The notes: generated by a model not told the origin, from the letters alone. Shown: positions 25,122 to 34,706, numbered from the stretch's first letter. The stretch is 64,000 nt of DNA from UBA5793 sp040255465 (GCA_040255465.1 JBDZVA010000002.1:372001-436000); one strand, 5' to 3'. A program made the numbers and translations.

Positions 25122-26960
25122 ATGCCAGACTCTTCTGTTCACGCCGCCGGTCCGTTTACGCTCGCTCATGTCACGCACGAAGCCGTCGAAAAGATGGGCG
25201 GCATCGGCACCGTGCTCGAAGGCATGATGACCAGCGCGGTGTACCAGTCGGCGGTTCGGCGGTCGATCCTCATCGGCCCCATGGGTGGGCATCACTTTGA
25301 GAGCCCGCTGCGGCGGCTTGGGCCGCATGTGAATGTCCGGTACAGCAGCGCGGACAACATCGACTTTGACGGGCTGGGTCGCAAGTTCCACCCGATCCAG
25401 TGGGCCTTTGGGGTGCACATCGCCTACGGCATCCGCTCGTACGAGAAGAATGGCTACGACCGCGACGGCAGCGCCGAGGTGTTGCTCATTGATGTGTCGA
25501 ATCCGAATCGCGAGCAACTGGCGATCTTCAAGATGCGGCTGTGGGATGAGTTCGGCATCGATGCGCGGCGCTACGAGCACGACTGGGGTTTTGAGGAATA
25601 CTGCCGCCTGGCTGAGCCCGCGTTCTATGCGCTTTCCGCCATTGTTCCTTCTGATGAACTGCCATGCATTATCCTGAGTCATGAGTTCATGGGAATTTGC
25701 ACGGCGCTCAAGTCAGTGATGGACGGCGGCGACGCCTTTCGCACCATCTTCCACGCCCACGAGTGCGCTACGGCGCGGCGCCTGACCGAGCATCACCCGG
25801 GCCACGACACCGCGTTTTACAACATGATGCGCCAAGGGGCGGCTAAGGGTCTGTACGTCGAGGATGTGTTCGGCGATCAGTCGAACTTCATGCGGCACGC
25901 GCTCATTTCCAGAGCGCATGAACTGGACGCGATCATCGCCGTGGGCGACCCGACGGCCGAGGAGATGCGATTTCTCAATCCCGAAACCAGGCACGGGCGC
26001 GTGAACCTTGTCTACAACGGACTGCCCGCCTTCAACAGCGACTACGAGCAGGAGACGCAAAGCCGCCGACTCATGGACGAGTGGGCCGAGCGTGTCATCG
26101 GGTATCGGCCTGATGTTCTGATGACGCACGTGGCGCGTCCTGTGATCAGCAAGGGGTTCTGGCGCGACCTCAAAGTCTGTTCGTATCTTGATGGAATGCT
26201 CGGAACCGAAGGAAGAACGGGGTTGCTGGTGATTCTCACCTGCGGCGCGCCGCCGCGCGGGCTCAATGAGGTGAACCGGATGGCCCGGGAATACGGATGG
26301 CCCTGGCAGCACCGCGAGGGGTATCCCGACCTCGCCGGCCCGGAGCTCGAACTCTTCCAACTCATCAAGCAGTTCAATGTCGGGCACACGAGTCTCAAGG
26401 TGATGCTGGTCAACCAGTTTGGCTGGAGTCGCGAAACGCTGGGCGACGCCGCAGCTGAGGAGATGAGCTTTGCCACCCTTCGGCAGGCGGCGGATGTGGA
26501 GTTTGGCCAGTCGGTGTATGAGCCGTTTGGGATTGCGCAGTTTGAGCCGCTGGGCAGCGGAGCGATCTGCGTCGCCAGCTCGGTGTGCGGCTGCGTCACC
26601 TCGTACCAGCACGTACTCACGCGGCTCGGCGAGGCGGCGATCGCCTTCGAGAACGTCATCGTCGCGGACTACACCAAGCTCGACCGCCCCATGACAATGG
26701 ATGAACTGCGCGCGATGACCCAGCAGCAGCGCGACAAACTGGAGGATCGCGTGGCCCGGGAGGTCGCAACGGAACTGCACCGCCGACTCCCGCGCAGCGA
26801 GGCCGACGCGAAACGGCTGCTCGAAACGGGACGTGAACTGGCGGACGGCATGAGCTGGGACACGGTGATGGCCGAGGGCATGATCCCGCTGCTGACGCAG
26901 GTGGCGGCCCGGATTCGGGAGCAAGCCGCCAGTCCCGCTGCCGCTCAGCCGGCGCTATGA
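25122..26960 (+). CDS. glycogen/starch-synthase-like GT-B glycosyltransferase
   Basis: The 612-residue protein begins LAHVTHEAVEKMGGIGTVLEG, which matches the KTGGLGDVxG-like nucleotide-sugar loop of glycogen synthases. Near residue 474 it has SVYEPFGIAQFEPLGSG, whose Glu-x7-Glu pair is the usual GT-B catalytic/donor-binding element. Between them is a long insert without known motifs. It probably transfers a nucleotide-activated sugar in the cytoplasm, but whether it makes glycogen is not shown, and no other glycogen genes are nearby. The ATG at 25122 was preferred over one at 25077, which adds 15 unlikely residues. Confidence 0.75.
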   Translation: MPDSSVHAAGPFTLAHVTHEAVEKMGGIGTVLEGMMTSAVYQSAVRRSILIGPMGGHHFESPLRRLGPHVNVRYSSADNIDFDGLGRKFHPIQWAFGVHIAYGIRSYEKNGYDRDGSAEVLLIDVSNPNREQLAIFKMRLWDEFGIDARRYEHDWGFEEYCRLAEPAFYALSAIVPSDELPCIILSHEFMGICTALKSVMDGGDAFRTIFHAHECATARRLTEHHPGHDTAFYNMMRQGAAKGLYVEDVFGDQSNFMRHALISRAHELDAIIAVGDPTAEEMRFLNPETRHGRVNLVYNGLPAFNSDYEQETQSRRLMDEWAERVIGYRPDVLMTHVARPVISKGFWRDLKVCSYLDGMLGTEGRTGLLVILTCGAPPRGLNEVNRMAREYGWPWQHREGYPDLAGPELELFQLIKQFNVGHTSLKVMLVNQFGWSRETLGDAAAEEMSFATLRQAADVEFGQSVYEPFGIAQFEPLGSGAICVASSVCGCVTSYQHVLTRLGEAAIAFENVIVADYTKLDRPMTMDELRAMTQQQRDKLEDRVAREVATELHRRLPRSEADAKRLLETGRELADGMSWDTVMAEGMIPLLTQVAARIREQAASPAAAQPAL

Positions 26961-27008
26961 TTTGCGACACGGCTGGATGGCAGCGCCTGCTGCGTTTGGA
27001 GTTTGATT

Positions 27009-28352
27009 ATGCCCATGAGCGGCCCGGTTCTCACCCGGCGCATTCCCACGTTTCCCTACGGCGATCCCAAGAAGCGTCAGACCATCTGGTATGACGCCTA
27101 CGTGAAGTCCGGCGGGTATGAATCGCTGCGCAAGGCGATTGACCAGGAGCCGGCGCAGATCGTCGACATGGTCAAGGATTCGAACCTGCGAGGTCGCGGC
27201 GGGGCCGGGTTCCCGTGCGGGTTGAAATGGACGTTTCTTCCCCGGGACTACGAGGGGCGGCGCTACCTGGCCGTCAACGCCGACGAGTCTGAGCCCGGCA
27301 CGTTCAAGGATCGACTGATTCTGGACTTTGACCCGCACATGCTTCTTGAGGGCATTGCGATCTCGTGCTATGCGTGTAAGTTGCAGACCGCCTACATCTA
27401 CATTCGCGGCGAGTACCACCACCAGGCGCACGTTCTTGAGAAGGCGATCGCCGAGGCGTACGACAAGGGCGTCTTCGGGGGCAAGGGGCTGCTGAGCGGG
27501 GCCAGTCCGTTCAAGGTGGACTGCTACCTGCACCGCGGGGCCGGAGCGTACATTTGCGGCGAGGAGACCGGCCTGCTCGAATCGCTCGAAGGCAAGCGCG
27601 GCTGGCCGCGCATCAAGCCGCCCTTCCCGGCGGTCAAGGGTCTGTTTGGCAAGCCGACGATCATCAACAATGTTGAGACACTCTGCTGTGTGCCGTTCAT
27701 CGTCGAGCATGGGGTGGACTGGTTCAAGTCGCTCGGGTGTGAATCATCGATCAAGGGTCCGCCGAGTTACGGCACCAAACTGATGGGCGTGTCCGGCCAC
27801 GTGAACCGGCCCGGCGTCTACGAGTGCGACCTCGGCATTCCACTGCGCCAACTCGTCGAGGAGTACTGCGGCGGAATGCGCCACGGCAAGAAGTTCAAGT
27901 CCGCAATAGCGGGCGGCATCTCCATGGGTGTGCTTGCCACGGATCAGTACGACGCCGAGATGGATTTTGACATCGGCCGCAAGTATGAAGTGCTCGGGCT
28001 GGGTACGGCGTGTCCGACGATCTTTGACGAAGATACGGACATGGTCATGGTTGCGCGGAATATCACACGGTTCTTCAAGAACGAGTCGTGCGGTCAATGC
28101 ACGCCGTGCCGCGAGGGGTCGGGCTGGATGTACAAACTCATGTGCCGCATCGAAGCGGGTGAAGCGAAGATGAAGGACCTTGACCTGCTGCTCGAATTGG
28201 CCGGCTCGATGGGCGCCATGCCGGGCACGACGATCTGCGGCCTGGCCGACGGGAACAACTGGGCAGTGCGCACCATTGTCAACAAGTTCCGCAGCGAGTT
28301 CGAAGCCCGCGTCAGGCCCTCGTTTGTGCCGGTTACCGTTGGCGTGGGTTGA
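27009..28352 (+). CDS. nuoF: NADH-quinone oxidoreductase subunit F (51 kDa, NADH/FMN site)
   Basis: The 447-residue protein carries GRGGAGFPCG (NADH/FMN loop), DESEPGTFKDR (FMN phosphate) and GAYICGEET. Near the C terminus SCGQCTPCREG and the later Cys in GTTICGLAD give the four ligands of the N3 4Fe-4S cluster. It oxidises NADH in complex I together with NuoE. The ATG at 27009 has TTGGAG eight bases upstream. It lies about 21 kb away from nuoDE and is followed by an unrelated DUF4139 gene, so complex I genes are scattered here. NuoG is not in the window. Confidence 0.95.
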   Translation: MPMSGPVLTRRIPTFPYGDPKKRQTIWYDAYVKSGGYESLRKAIDQEPAQIVDMVKDSNLRGRGGAGFPCGLKWTFLPRDYEGRRYLAVNADESEPGTFKDRLILDFDPHMLLEGIAISCYACKLQTAYIYIRGEYHHQAHVLEKAIAEAYDKGVFGGKGLLSGASPFKVDCYLHRGAGAYICGEETGLLESLEGKRGWPRIKPPFPAVKGLFGKPTIINNVETLCCVPFIVEHGVDWFKSLGCESSIKGPPSYGTKLMGVSGHVNRPGVYECDLGIPLRQLVEEYCGGMRHGKKFKSAIAGGISMGVLATDQYDAEMDFDIGRKYEVLGLGTACPTIFDEDTDMVMVARNITRFFKNESCGQCTPCREGSGWMYKLMCRIEAGEAKMKDLDLLLELAGSMGAMPGTTICGLADGNNWAVRTIVNKFRSEFEARVRPSFVPVTVGVG

Positions 28353-28404
28353 AGAGGCAGCTGGAGTTCGACAAGCGGTCCTCGCACGGAAGGAGAACGT
28401 CACC

Positions 28405-30111
28405 ATGGCAGGGATGCACAGTCGCCTCCGTTCGCGTCGATTGCTGAGCACGGCCATCATTATTCTGGCGCTTGTCAGCATGGACGCCCTGGCGGGAACG
28501 CGCAGCGGGGAGGCTCCGATCGAAACGCCCGGGCGCCTCTTCGCCGTCACGGTCCACAACGACTGGGCGAGCATCACGCGTGTGGCGACCTTCGAACTGG
28601 GCGCCGGCCAGCACGAGATCCGATTCATCCAACTGCCCTCGACGATTGAGCCCGCGTCGATCCGCGCTGATGCGGGCGGTCGCGCCGTCGTGACGCGGGT
28701 GACATACGAAGTGAACGAGGATGTTGCCGCCTACCAGGCCGGCCTGGCGGCACTGACGACTCGGCTTGGGGAAGCGCAGAAAACACTGGCCATTCTCGAT
28801 GAGAAGTTGCTCGTCATCGGCAAAGAAGAAGGTTTGCTGGACGCAATCGCCGAGCGCACCGCTCAGCGCTCCGGCGAACTGGTTGGTTCGGGCAAGATCG
28901 ATCTTGAGGAGATCACGCGCGTTTCCAAGTATCTCGCGGAACAGAACGCGGCTTTGCTGGAGCGCCGTCGCGGCGTCATGGCTGACAAGCAGGCGGCGCA
29001 GGCGGCGGTTGACGCGCTGACGGCTCAGCGGATCGAGTATGAGGCGGCGGGCCCACCGCTCATTCGCTCCGCGGTGCTGGGTGTCTCGATGCCCGAATCG
29101 GCAGATGCGGCCGTCCAGGTGCAGTTGACGTACCTCGCCTCGGGTGTGCGCAGCCACGTCCAGTACAACGTGCGCACCGACTCCAACCTCACGCAATCGG
29201 TCGTCGAATTCGAACTCGTGCTCGAGCAGCAGACCGGTGAAGACTGGAACGATGTGAACTTTGCCTACTCGACGCACCCGATCGTCGATCCCACGGCTCC
29301 GCCGTCGCTGCAGCCGGGGTTTGTCGATTCCGGCGGCACCAGCGCACCGTCGATGGCCGTCCGTCAGCCGGGCGAGCGTGGTCCGCTGCTGTCGGGTCGA
29401 GCGAGCCTGGCGCGGATCGTTGGTCAGGGCGGGACGGTGACATCGTCGGGTTCTCTGGGTTCGCCTCCGTTTGCGATGTTCCGTCTGCCTCAGCTGATCA
29501 CGATTCCATCGGGTGATTCGAAGACCCAGCGGCTGCGGCTTGGGACGTTCATTACCCGCCCGGCGTTTCGGTATGTGGCGATCCCGGTGATTTCTGACAA
29601 TGCTTTTCTCCGCGGTACGGTCGAGAACACGAGCCGGGTCCATTGGCTGCCCGGACCGGTGTCCATCTTCCTCGGCAGCGAGTACGTTGGCGAGACGACG
29701 CTGCCTTACGTGGCGCCCGGGTCGAGCGTTGAACTCTTCTTTGGCACCGACCACCGGGTGAGTTCGCAGCGCATCAGGGTGACGAATCGGACCCGTTCGA
29801 CAGGGTTGCTCGGCGACGGGCGAGAGACACTGGTCGAGTACCAGATCAAAGTCGGCAATACCACCGGGCAGACGGTGGCCGTCGAAGTCTGGGATCGAGC
29901 GCCGATGACGCGTGACGATCAGATCAGTGTGTCGACGACGTCCATCTCGCCGTCTCTGAGCCGCGATGAGTATTTCCGGCTGCGGCAACGCGGCTCGGGG
30001 CTGCTGCGCTGGGATGTCGAATTGCCCGCATCCGGCCGGGAAGCGACGATCGAGTACACGCTGGTGGTCAGCCACAAGTCCGATGTCGAGGTTCCCGATG
30101 TCCCGGATTGA
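28405..30111 (+). CDS. exported DUF4140/DUF4139 protein (mucoidy-inhibitor-like)
   Basis: The 568-residue product has a signal peptide (RRLLSTAIIILALVSMDALA). Residues about 42-95 resemble the DUF4140 beta domain (FAVTVHNDWASITRVATFEL), and a coiled-coil region follows (about 115-215). The C-terminal half is DUF4139-like (QLTYLASGVRSHVQYNVR, LVEYQIKVGN). Such proteins are related to the MuiA group; their molecular function is unknown. The ATG at 28405 has AAGGAG nine bases upstream. It lies 52 bases after nuoF with no terminator visible between them. Confidence 0.82.
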   Translation: MAGMHSRLRSRRLLSTAIIILALVSMDALAGTRSGEAPIETPGRLFAVTVHNDWASITRVATFELGAGQHEIRFIQLPSTIEPASIRADAGGRAVVTRVTYEVNEDVAAYQAGLAALTTRLGEAQKTLAILDEKLLVIGKEEGLLDAIAERTAQRSGELVGSGKIDLEEITRVSKYLAEQNAALLERRRGVMADKQAAQAAVDALTAQRIEYEAAGPPLIRSAVLGVSMPESADAAVQVQLTYLASGVRSHVQYNVRTDSNLTQSVVEFELVLEQQTGEDWNDVNFAYSTHPIVDPTAPPSLQPGFVDSGGTSAPSMAVRQPGERGPLLSGRASLARIVGQGGTVTSSGSLGSPPFAMFRLPQLITIPSGDSKTQRLRLGTFITRPAFRYVAIPVISDNAFLRGTVENTSRVHWLPGPVSIFLGSEYVGETTLPYVAPGSSVELFFGTDHRVSSQRIRVTNRTRSTGLLGDGRETLVEYQIKVGNTTGQTVAVEVWDRAPMTRDDQISVSTTSISPSLSRDEYFRLRQRGSGLLRWDVELPASGREATIEYTLVVSHKSDVEVPDVPD

Positions 30112-30224
30112 GCCGGTGGGGGCAAGACGAAGGGCTGCGGACTGGTTGACTTCCAGCGAATGGCTCCACAACATACGCAAGACCCGAATCTGCCCCTACC
30201 AGATCTTGCATCGGAGCCGCAGGC

Positions 30225-30728
30225 GTGATCTGCCCAGCTTGTGCCGCCAATGACGACCGCGTAATCGACAGTCGCGCCAGCGATGGCGGCAAGGCGATTC
30301 GCCGCCGGCGGGTGTGCAATCATTGCGGCAAGCGGTTCACGACGTATGAACGCGTCGAGACGGCGGGTCGGCTGATGGTTGTCAAGCGCGACGGCACGCG
30401 CCAGGCGTTTGACCCGCAGAAGATTCTGGCCGGGATCGAAGCCGCATGCGGCAAGCTGCCCATTGCCTCCGAAGCCAAGAGCCGGATCGTGGAAGAACTC
30501 GACGAGGAACTTCATCGCGAATACGAGCGCGAAGTGCCGGGATCGATCATCGGCGAGCGGGTCGCTCAGCGGCTGCGCAAGCTCAACCAGGTGGCGTACG
30601 TGCGCTTTGTGAGTGTGTACAAGGAATTTCACGGCCTCGATCAACTCATTGATGAAGCACAGGATGTTCGCGAACAGGCGAGCAGCGAAGTGCCGGGCCA
30701 GGGCAACCTCTTCCCGACCGGCGAGTGA
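30225..30728 (+). CDS. nrdR: transcriptional repressor NrdR (ribonucleotide reductase regulator)
   Basis: The 167-residue protein has the N-terminal zinc ribbon C3-x2-C6 ... C31-x2-C34 and, from about residue 47, an ATP-cone domain (MVVKRDGTRQAFDPQKIL). NrdR senses (d)ATP and represses ribonucleotide reductase genes by binding paired NrdR boxes. The start codon is GTG at 30225 with a GGAG sequence upstream, giving MICPAC at the N terminus as the family requires. No nrd gene or clear NrdR box was seen in the window, so its targets are elsewhere. Confidence 0.95.
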   Translation: MICPACAANDDRVIDSRASDGGKAIRRRRVCNHCGKRFTTYERVETAGRLMVVKRDGTRQAFDPQKILAGIEAACGKLPIASEAKSRIVEELDEELHREYEREVPGSIIGERVAQRLRKLNQVAYVRFVSVYKEFHGLDQLIDEAQDVREQASSEVPGQGNLFPTGE

Positions 30729-30744
30729 TGCGGAACGCCACGCC

Positions 30745-31197
30745 ATGACGGAACCGAAGCCATCAGCTGCCGAGTGGTACGCCGACGGGCTGCGCTTCGA
30801 GTGCACGCAGTGCGGCAACTGTTGCACGGGGCCCACGGGGTTCGTGTGGGTGAGCGATGACGAGCTGAAGGTCATCGCCGCGACGCTTGGGATGAGCGTT
30901 TCGGAGACCGAGGCGAAGTACACTCGCCGGCTGCACGGACGACGATCGTTGACCGAGACGCCAGGCGAGCACGGCTACGACTGCGTGTTTCTCGATCGGC
31001 AGTCGGCGCCGGGCAAGGCGGCGTGCGGGATCTATCGGGCGCGGCCGTCGCAGTGCCGCACCTGGCCGTTCTGGCCGGAGAATCTGCGGCATCCGCGCGA
31101 CTGGCAGCGCGCCGGGCGGACATGCCCGGGGTTGAATCAGGGGCCGCTGATTCCCATCGAGTCGATCCGGATCCAGCGCGATGCGACGCCGGAGTAG
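30745..31197 (+). CDS. YkgJ-type cysteine cluster protein
   Basis: The 150-residue protein has CTQCGNCC at residues 20-27, the core of the YkgJ family, which probably binds an Fe-S cluster or zinc. A second set appears later as a Cys near residue 95 (KAACGIYRARPSQCRTWPFW), plus a Cys in GRTCPGLN. Function within the family is not established. The ATG at 30745, 16 bases past nrdR, gives the family N terminus; the longer open frame would overlap nrdR. Confidence 0.85.
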   Translation: MTEPKPSAAEWYADGLRFECTQCGNCCTGPTGFVWVSDDELKVIAATLGMSVSETEAKYTRRLHGRRSLTETPGEHGYDCVFLDRQSAPGKAACGIYRARPSQCRTWPFWPENLRHPRDWQRAGRTCPGLNQGPLIPIESIRIQRDATPE

Positions 31198-31265
31198 CAC
31201 GCTCTGTGCCGACTTCGTAGCGTTCCCATCGCACCTCACGTGCAAAGCCAGGCAGCGCTTATTAT

Positions 31266-32639
31266 TCAGTCGAATAAGTGATCGAGTATCACATCGCGGA
31301 CTGCGGTGCAGGGGAGTTCATCCTCGCTGGTTCCGCTGTGCTGCGTTATTACCACGGGTTTGTGCTCCGGTGACTGATCGATTCGGCCATGTGAGCCGCG
31401 GACAAGGCGTGTGTCGAGGGGGATGACGTCAAAAAGGGTGCGGTGGCCGAGTTTCTTTTTGAGCAGCGTCCAACCGAGGCGGAGTTTGGGCCAGGCGATG
31501 GCGGGATCGATGAAGAGTTCGAGCGGGTCGTAGCCGGGCTTGCGGTGAATGTCGACGGTGCGGGCGAAGTCCGGTGCACAGCGATCATCGAGCCAGTAGT
31601 CGTAACTGAACCAGCGGCGCGAGGCGGCGACGAGGGTTAGTTCGCCGGCTCGCGGATGATCGATGCCGAGTTGCTGTTGGCCGGAGCGGTCGAGGACTTG
31701 ATCGACGCCCGGCGTCTGCTCGCATGTCCGGCGCACCTGCTCCGCAATTGACGCATCATTGATGTACACGTGCGCGATCTGGTGATCGGCCACGGCGAAG
31801 GCGCGACTCGCGCCGGCGTCGAGCAGTTCGCGGCCGTTCTCCTCGCGGACCTTCAGCCAGCCTGCTTGGCGCAATACGCGGTTGATGTGGACGGCATCAT
31901 CGACGGGCTCGATGCCGTATTCGCTCAGCAGCATAACGCGAACTTCGCGCTGTGCGAAGAAGTCGATCAGTTCGCCCACCAACGCGTCGATGTCGCGCAA
32001 CTCTGCCGGGATCGAGGCGTGGTCGGGTCCCACTTTTTGCAGTGCATAGTCAAGATGCGGGAGGTAGACGAGTGTGAGTGTGGGATTGTGTTTCTCCCAG
32101 ACGCGTTGCGTCGCCTTTGCGATCCACCGGCTCGATTCGATTGAGGCCCCGGGCCCCCAGAAGGAGAAGAGCGGGAACGGTCCCAGTTCGTGCTGGAGCA
32201 TGTCGCGAAGATCGGCGGGCTGGCTGTAGCAGTCGGGGATCTTCTGCCCATCGGCGCGATACTGCGGGCGCGGCGTGACGGAGTAATCGGCGCTCGAGTA
32301 CATGTTGAACCACCAGAACATGTTGGCGCAGGTGACGGAGGGGTCGCGCTGCCGGGCCGTTTCCCACACCTTTTCTCCCGCGACGAGTCGGTTCGACTGC
32401 TTCCAGAACTGCACTTCACATTGCGTGCGGTCGTACCAGCCGTTGCCGACGATCCCGTGCTCGCGTGGAGGCAGGCCGGTGAGCATGCTCGACTGCACGC
32501 TGCACGTCACGGCGGGGAGTACGGGGTTGAGACGCTGGATCCGTCCGGCCCTGGCAAAGGCGGCGATGCGCGGCGTGTGCGGCCCGATGAGCGACGACGA
32601 GAGGCCGACGATGTTGATGACTGCCGTGGCGTGGGCCAT
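31266..32639 (-). CDS. eboF: EboF-like alkaline phosphatase/nucleotide pyrophosphatase family protein
   Basis: The 457-residue protein has the alkaline-phosphatase-superfamily core. The nucleophile region PAVTCSVQSSMLTG places Thr45, and REHGIVGNGWYDR, CANMFWWFNMYSSADYSVTP and YLPHLDYALQ follow. It resembles the EboF phosphodiesterase-like proteins of ebo operons. Where most members have VxxDG for the first metal-ligand Asp, this one reads INIVGLS with no Asp. It starts one base from the end of the eboC-like gene and is the last gene of the cluster. Its substrate is unknown. Confidence 0.78.
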   Translation of the reverse strand: MAHATAVINIVGLSSSLIGPHTPRIAAFARAGRIQRLNPVLPAVTCSVQSSMLTGLPPREHGIVGNGWYDRTQCEVQFWKQSNRLVAGEKVWETARQRDPSVTCANMFWWFNMYSSADYSVTPRPQYRADGQKIPDCYSQPADLRDMLQHELGPFPLFSFWGPGASIESSRWIAKATQRVWEKHNPTLTLVYLPHLDYALQKVGPDHASIPAELRDIDALVGELIDFFAQREVRVMLLSEYGIEPVDDAVHINRVLRQAGWLKVREENGRELLDAGASRAFAVADHQIAHVYINDASIAEQVRRTCEQTPGVDQVLDRSGQQQLGIDHPRAGELTLVAASRRWFSYDYWLDDRCAPDFARTVDIHRKPGYDPLELFIDPAIAWPKLRLGWTLLKKKLGHRTLFDVIPLDTRLVRGSHGRIDQSPEHKPVVITQHSGTSEDELPCTAVRDVILDHLFD

Positions 32640-32640
32640 C

Positions 32641-33510
32641 TCAGGTTCCTGCGATCCACTTCTGACCAATCAGCGTGACGGCGAAACAGGCTCCGGCTGC
32701 GAGCGCCGCCTCGGGCTGGTCGAGCCGCGTGAGATGGTACAGATCCAGCAAGGCAATTCCCGCGATCCAACCTGCGACGGCGCGGCCAAGGTGGCGCTGG
32801 GGCTGCTGCACATACATCGCCACGCCGAGCGTCCAGATGAGAAACATGCCGCGCCCGATGATGGTCAGCCACGCCGGTGCGTTACTGGGTACGAACTCGC
32901 CGAAGACGACTGCGAACATCGGCAGCAGGACGATGATCGACTCGAATCGCATGCGCTCACTGCTCGCTTCGCCCCGAGCCACAAGTGAGAAGAGCAGCAC
33001 GTACGCCGTGAGCGCCGTCGCCAGGAGCGGCAGGGCACCCCATTGCGGCGACCAGCCCGCGGCCAGCGCTGCCGTGACGTAGACCAGCGCGCGGCAAAGA
33101 CCCATGAGGAGGACCGAGGCGGCGGTGCGCGCGTGAATGATGTTGTAGAGGATGATGGCGATCATGAGGACGAAGCCGTAGCCCACCGTCATCCAGCCGC
33201 GCATCGCAAGCAATCCGAGTGCAGCCGCGAAGCACGCAATCACGAGGATTGCAGCAGCAGATCGCGAGATGTCTCCCGAGGGGATCGGCCGAGCCGGCCG
33301 CTCGCGACGATCGACCTCCACATCCATCACATCATTGAGGGCCATGCCGCCGACGTAGAGCAGAAGCATGGCGAACGTGGTCGGCACGATGCCGGTCCAT
33401 GATCCGTCGGCATGAGCGTTCAGTCCGATCGCCCAGCCGACAAGGACGTTGCTCAGGATCGTCGGGGCGTTGGAGAGGCGCATCAGTTCCAGCCAGGGGC
33501 GGACGGTCAT
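32641..33510 (-). CDS. eboC: EboC-like UbiA-family prenyltransferase
   Basis: The 289-residue integral membrane protein carries the UbiA signature ND-x2-D-x3-D at N59-D60...D63...D67 (MALNDVMDVEVDRR), followed by ERPARPIPSG. About eight hydrophobic segments follow. UbiA enzymes transfer a prenyl chain to an aromatic or other acceptor at the membrane. The ATG at 33510 overlaps the eboE-like stop (ATGA), so translation is coupled. The cluster context supports EboC rather than a quinone or heme pathway enzyme. Acceptor and prenyl donor are unknown. Confidence 0.82.
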   Translation of the reverse strand: MTVRPWLELMRLSNAPTILSNVLVGWAIGLNAHADGSWTGIVPTTFAMLLLYVGGMALNDVMDVEVDRRERPARPIPSGDISRSAAAILVIACFAAALGLLAMRGWMTVGYGFVLMIAIILYNIIHARTAASVLLMGLCRALVYVTAALAAGWSPQWGALPLLATALTAYVLLFSLVARGEASSERMRFESIIVLLPMFAVVFGEFVPSNAPAWLTIIGRGMFLIWTLGVAMYVQQPQRHLGRAVAGWIAGIALLDLYHLTRLDQPEAALAAGACFAVTLIGQKWIAGT

Positions 33511-34706
33511 GTTGGCCCCTCGCATGCGATGTCCAGGCGCGCGAGTTCGGCACGCAGCCACTCGATTTCCCCCGCGATGCCGCTGGCGATGGACGGCGGA
33601 CGTTGCGGCTCAGGCAGGACCCCCCACGTGTAGGTTTCGATTTCCAAATCGCGAGCGCCGTGGGTGGGGAGGTGCTGCAGGCACTCGGTGATGGCGGACT
33701 GGGTCGTGCCGAGTGATCCGATGTGGGCGCGGCTGATGGGAACGTGGTAGTGGATACGCCAGTGTTCTTCATGCGCAGTCGGTGTCTGGGACAGGGCTGC
33801 TGGTAGATCTTCGAGAAACAACTGCTCGCCATTTCGCATGATACCCGTCTGGTGCAGATAGCGATCTTCGGCGAAGGGGTGAAGCGCATCGAGAACCCGT
33901 CGGCGCTGACGTTCATCCGCTGGCACTCGAATATCAATGGCGCTGGAGACCTGCACCTTTCCAATTGTGACTCCCGCTGCGGCATAGCGATCGAGCGCTT
34001 CGTACTGCGACTCGAACATCACAGCGGCGTGGCAGACGTCGTGGCACACGCGAATGTGTCGGCGGATGATGCGCTCCTCAGCTTCGCTGACGTCGCGCAG
34101 CAGGTGATTCAGGTAGAAGTTGCAGAGCTGGCCGCTTGTCGAGAGAATGCAGCCGGGCTCGGGTTCGATGTCGAGGTGAATCAGACGCCCGGTCTCGGCG
34201 GCCAGATGATTCAATTCGCGCGCCGTCGTGCGGAGTTGCATGATCGCAGTCGCATGGTCCACGGCATCACAGGGCGGACCTGGCCAACCTAGCGGCAGTG
34301 TGGAGATGCCGGCGTGCTCGCCTTCATCCACAAGGGCGACGAGAATGCGGGCCAGGCTGAGTGTGAAATCCAATCGGCGCTCGTCCGCCCATGAAGGCTT
34401 GTAGACGCGATGCTTGACGACCGGGCCGTGGAAGTCACCGTACGGAAAGCCGTTGATGGTGAAGATGCGCAGGTAGTGCGCATCGAGCCAATCCCTGAAG
34501 GAAGTGATGGCAGCGGGGGAGTCGAGTTCTGCCGCGGCATCGGCCGAGAGCCAGAGGCCGATGTTCAGGCGATCTTGCGGAGCCACGAGGTTGCGAATGG
34601 CCGTGGCGTGCTTCTGAAGTTGCGCCTTGGTTTCAGCCAGTGTTCGCCCGGCGTGCACGTTTGTGCAGTAGCCGATCCGGCAGTGGTGGGACACTTCAGC
34701 GCTCAT
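33507..34706 (-). CDS. eboE: EboE-like TIM-barrel metabolite traffic protein
   Basis: The 399-residue protein looks like a xylose-isomerase-type TIM barrel. It begins HHCRIGYCTNVHAGRTLAET, the opening typical of EboE, and has FTINGFPYGDFHG near residue 81, LIHLDIEPEPGCIL near 180 and VCHDVCHAAVMFE near 226. Those Asp/Glu/His residues lie where such barrels bind metals. Its reaction is not known; in other organisms EboE is part of an operon implicated in making or exporting a small metabolite. It overlaps the upstream eboB-like gene by 11 bases and the downstream eboC-like gene by 4. Confidence 0.82.
   Translation of the reverse strand: MSAEVSHHCRIGYCTNVHAGRTLAETKAQLQKHATAIRNLVAPQDRLNIGLWLSADAAAELDSPAAITSFRDWLDAHYLRIFTINGFPYGDFHGPVVKHRVYKPSWADERRLDFTLSLARILVALVDEGEHAGISTLPLGWPGPPCDAVDHATAIMQLRTTARELNHLAAETGRLIHLDIEPEPGCILSTSGQLCNFYLNHLLRDVSEAEERIIRRHIRVCHDVCHAAVMFESQYEALDRYAAAGVTIGKVQVSSAIDIRVPADERQRRRVLDALHPFAEDRYLHQTGIMRNGEQLFLEDLPAALSQTPTAHEEHWRIHYHVPISRAHIGSLGTTQSAITECLQHLPTHGARDLEIETYTWGVLPEPQRPPSIASGIAGEIEWLRAELARLDIACEGPT

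Noticed and set aside
28333..30180. Minus-strand frame of about 615 codons opposite the DUF4139 gene
   Set aside because: The plus-strand frame has a signal peptide, DUF4140/DUF4139 features and AAGGAG, while the antisense frame is rich in Arg and His without any domain.
31266..32639. A true alkaline phosphatase or sulfatase
   Set aside because: The CxPxR sulfatase motif and the alkaline phosphatase Ser site are absent; the Thr-type region and neighbours fit EboF-like phosphodiesterases.
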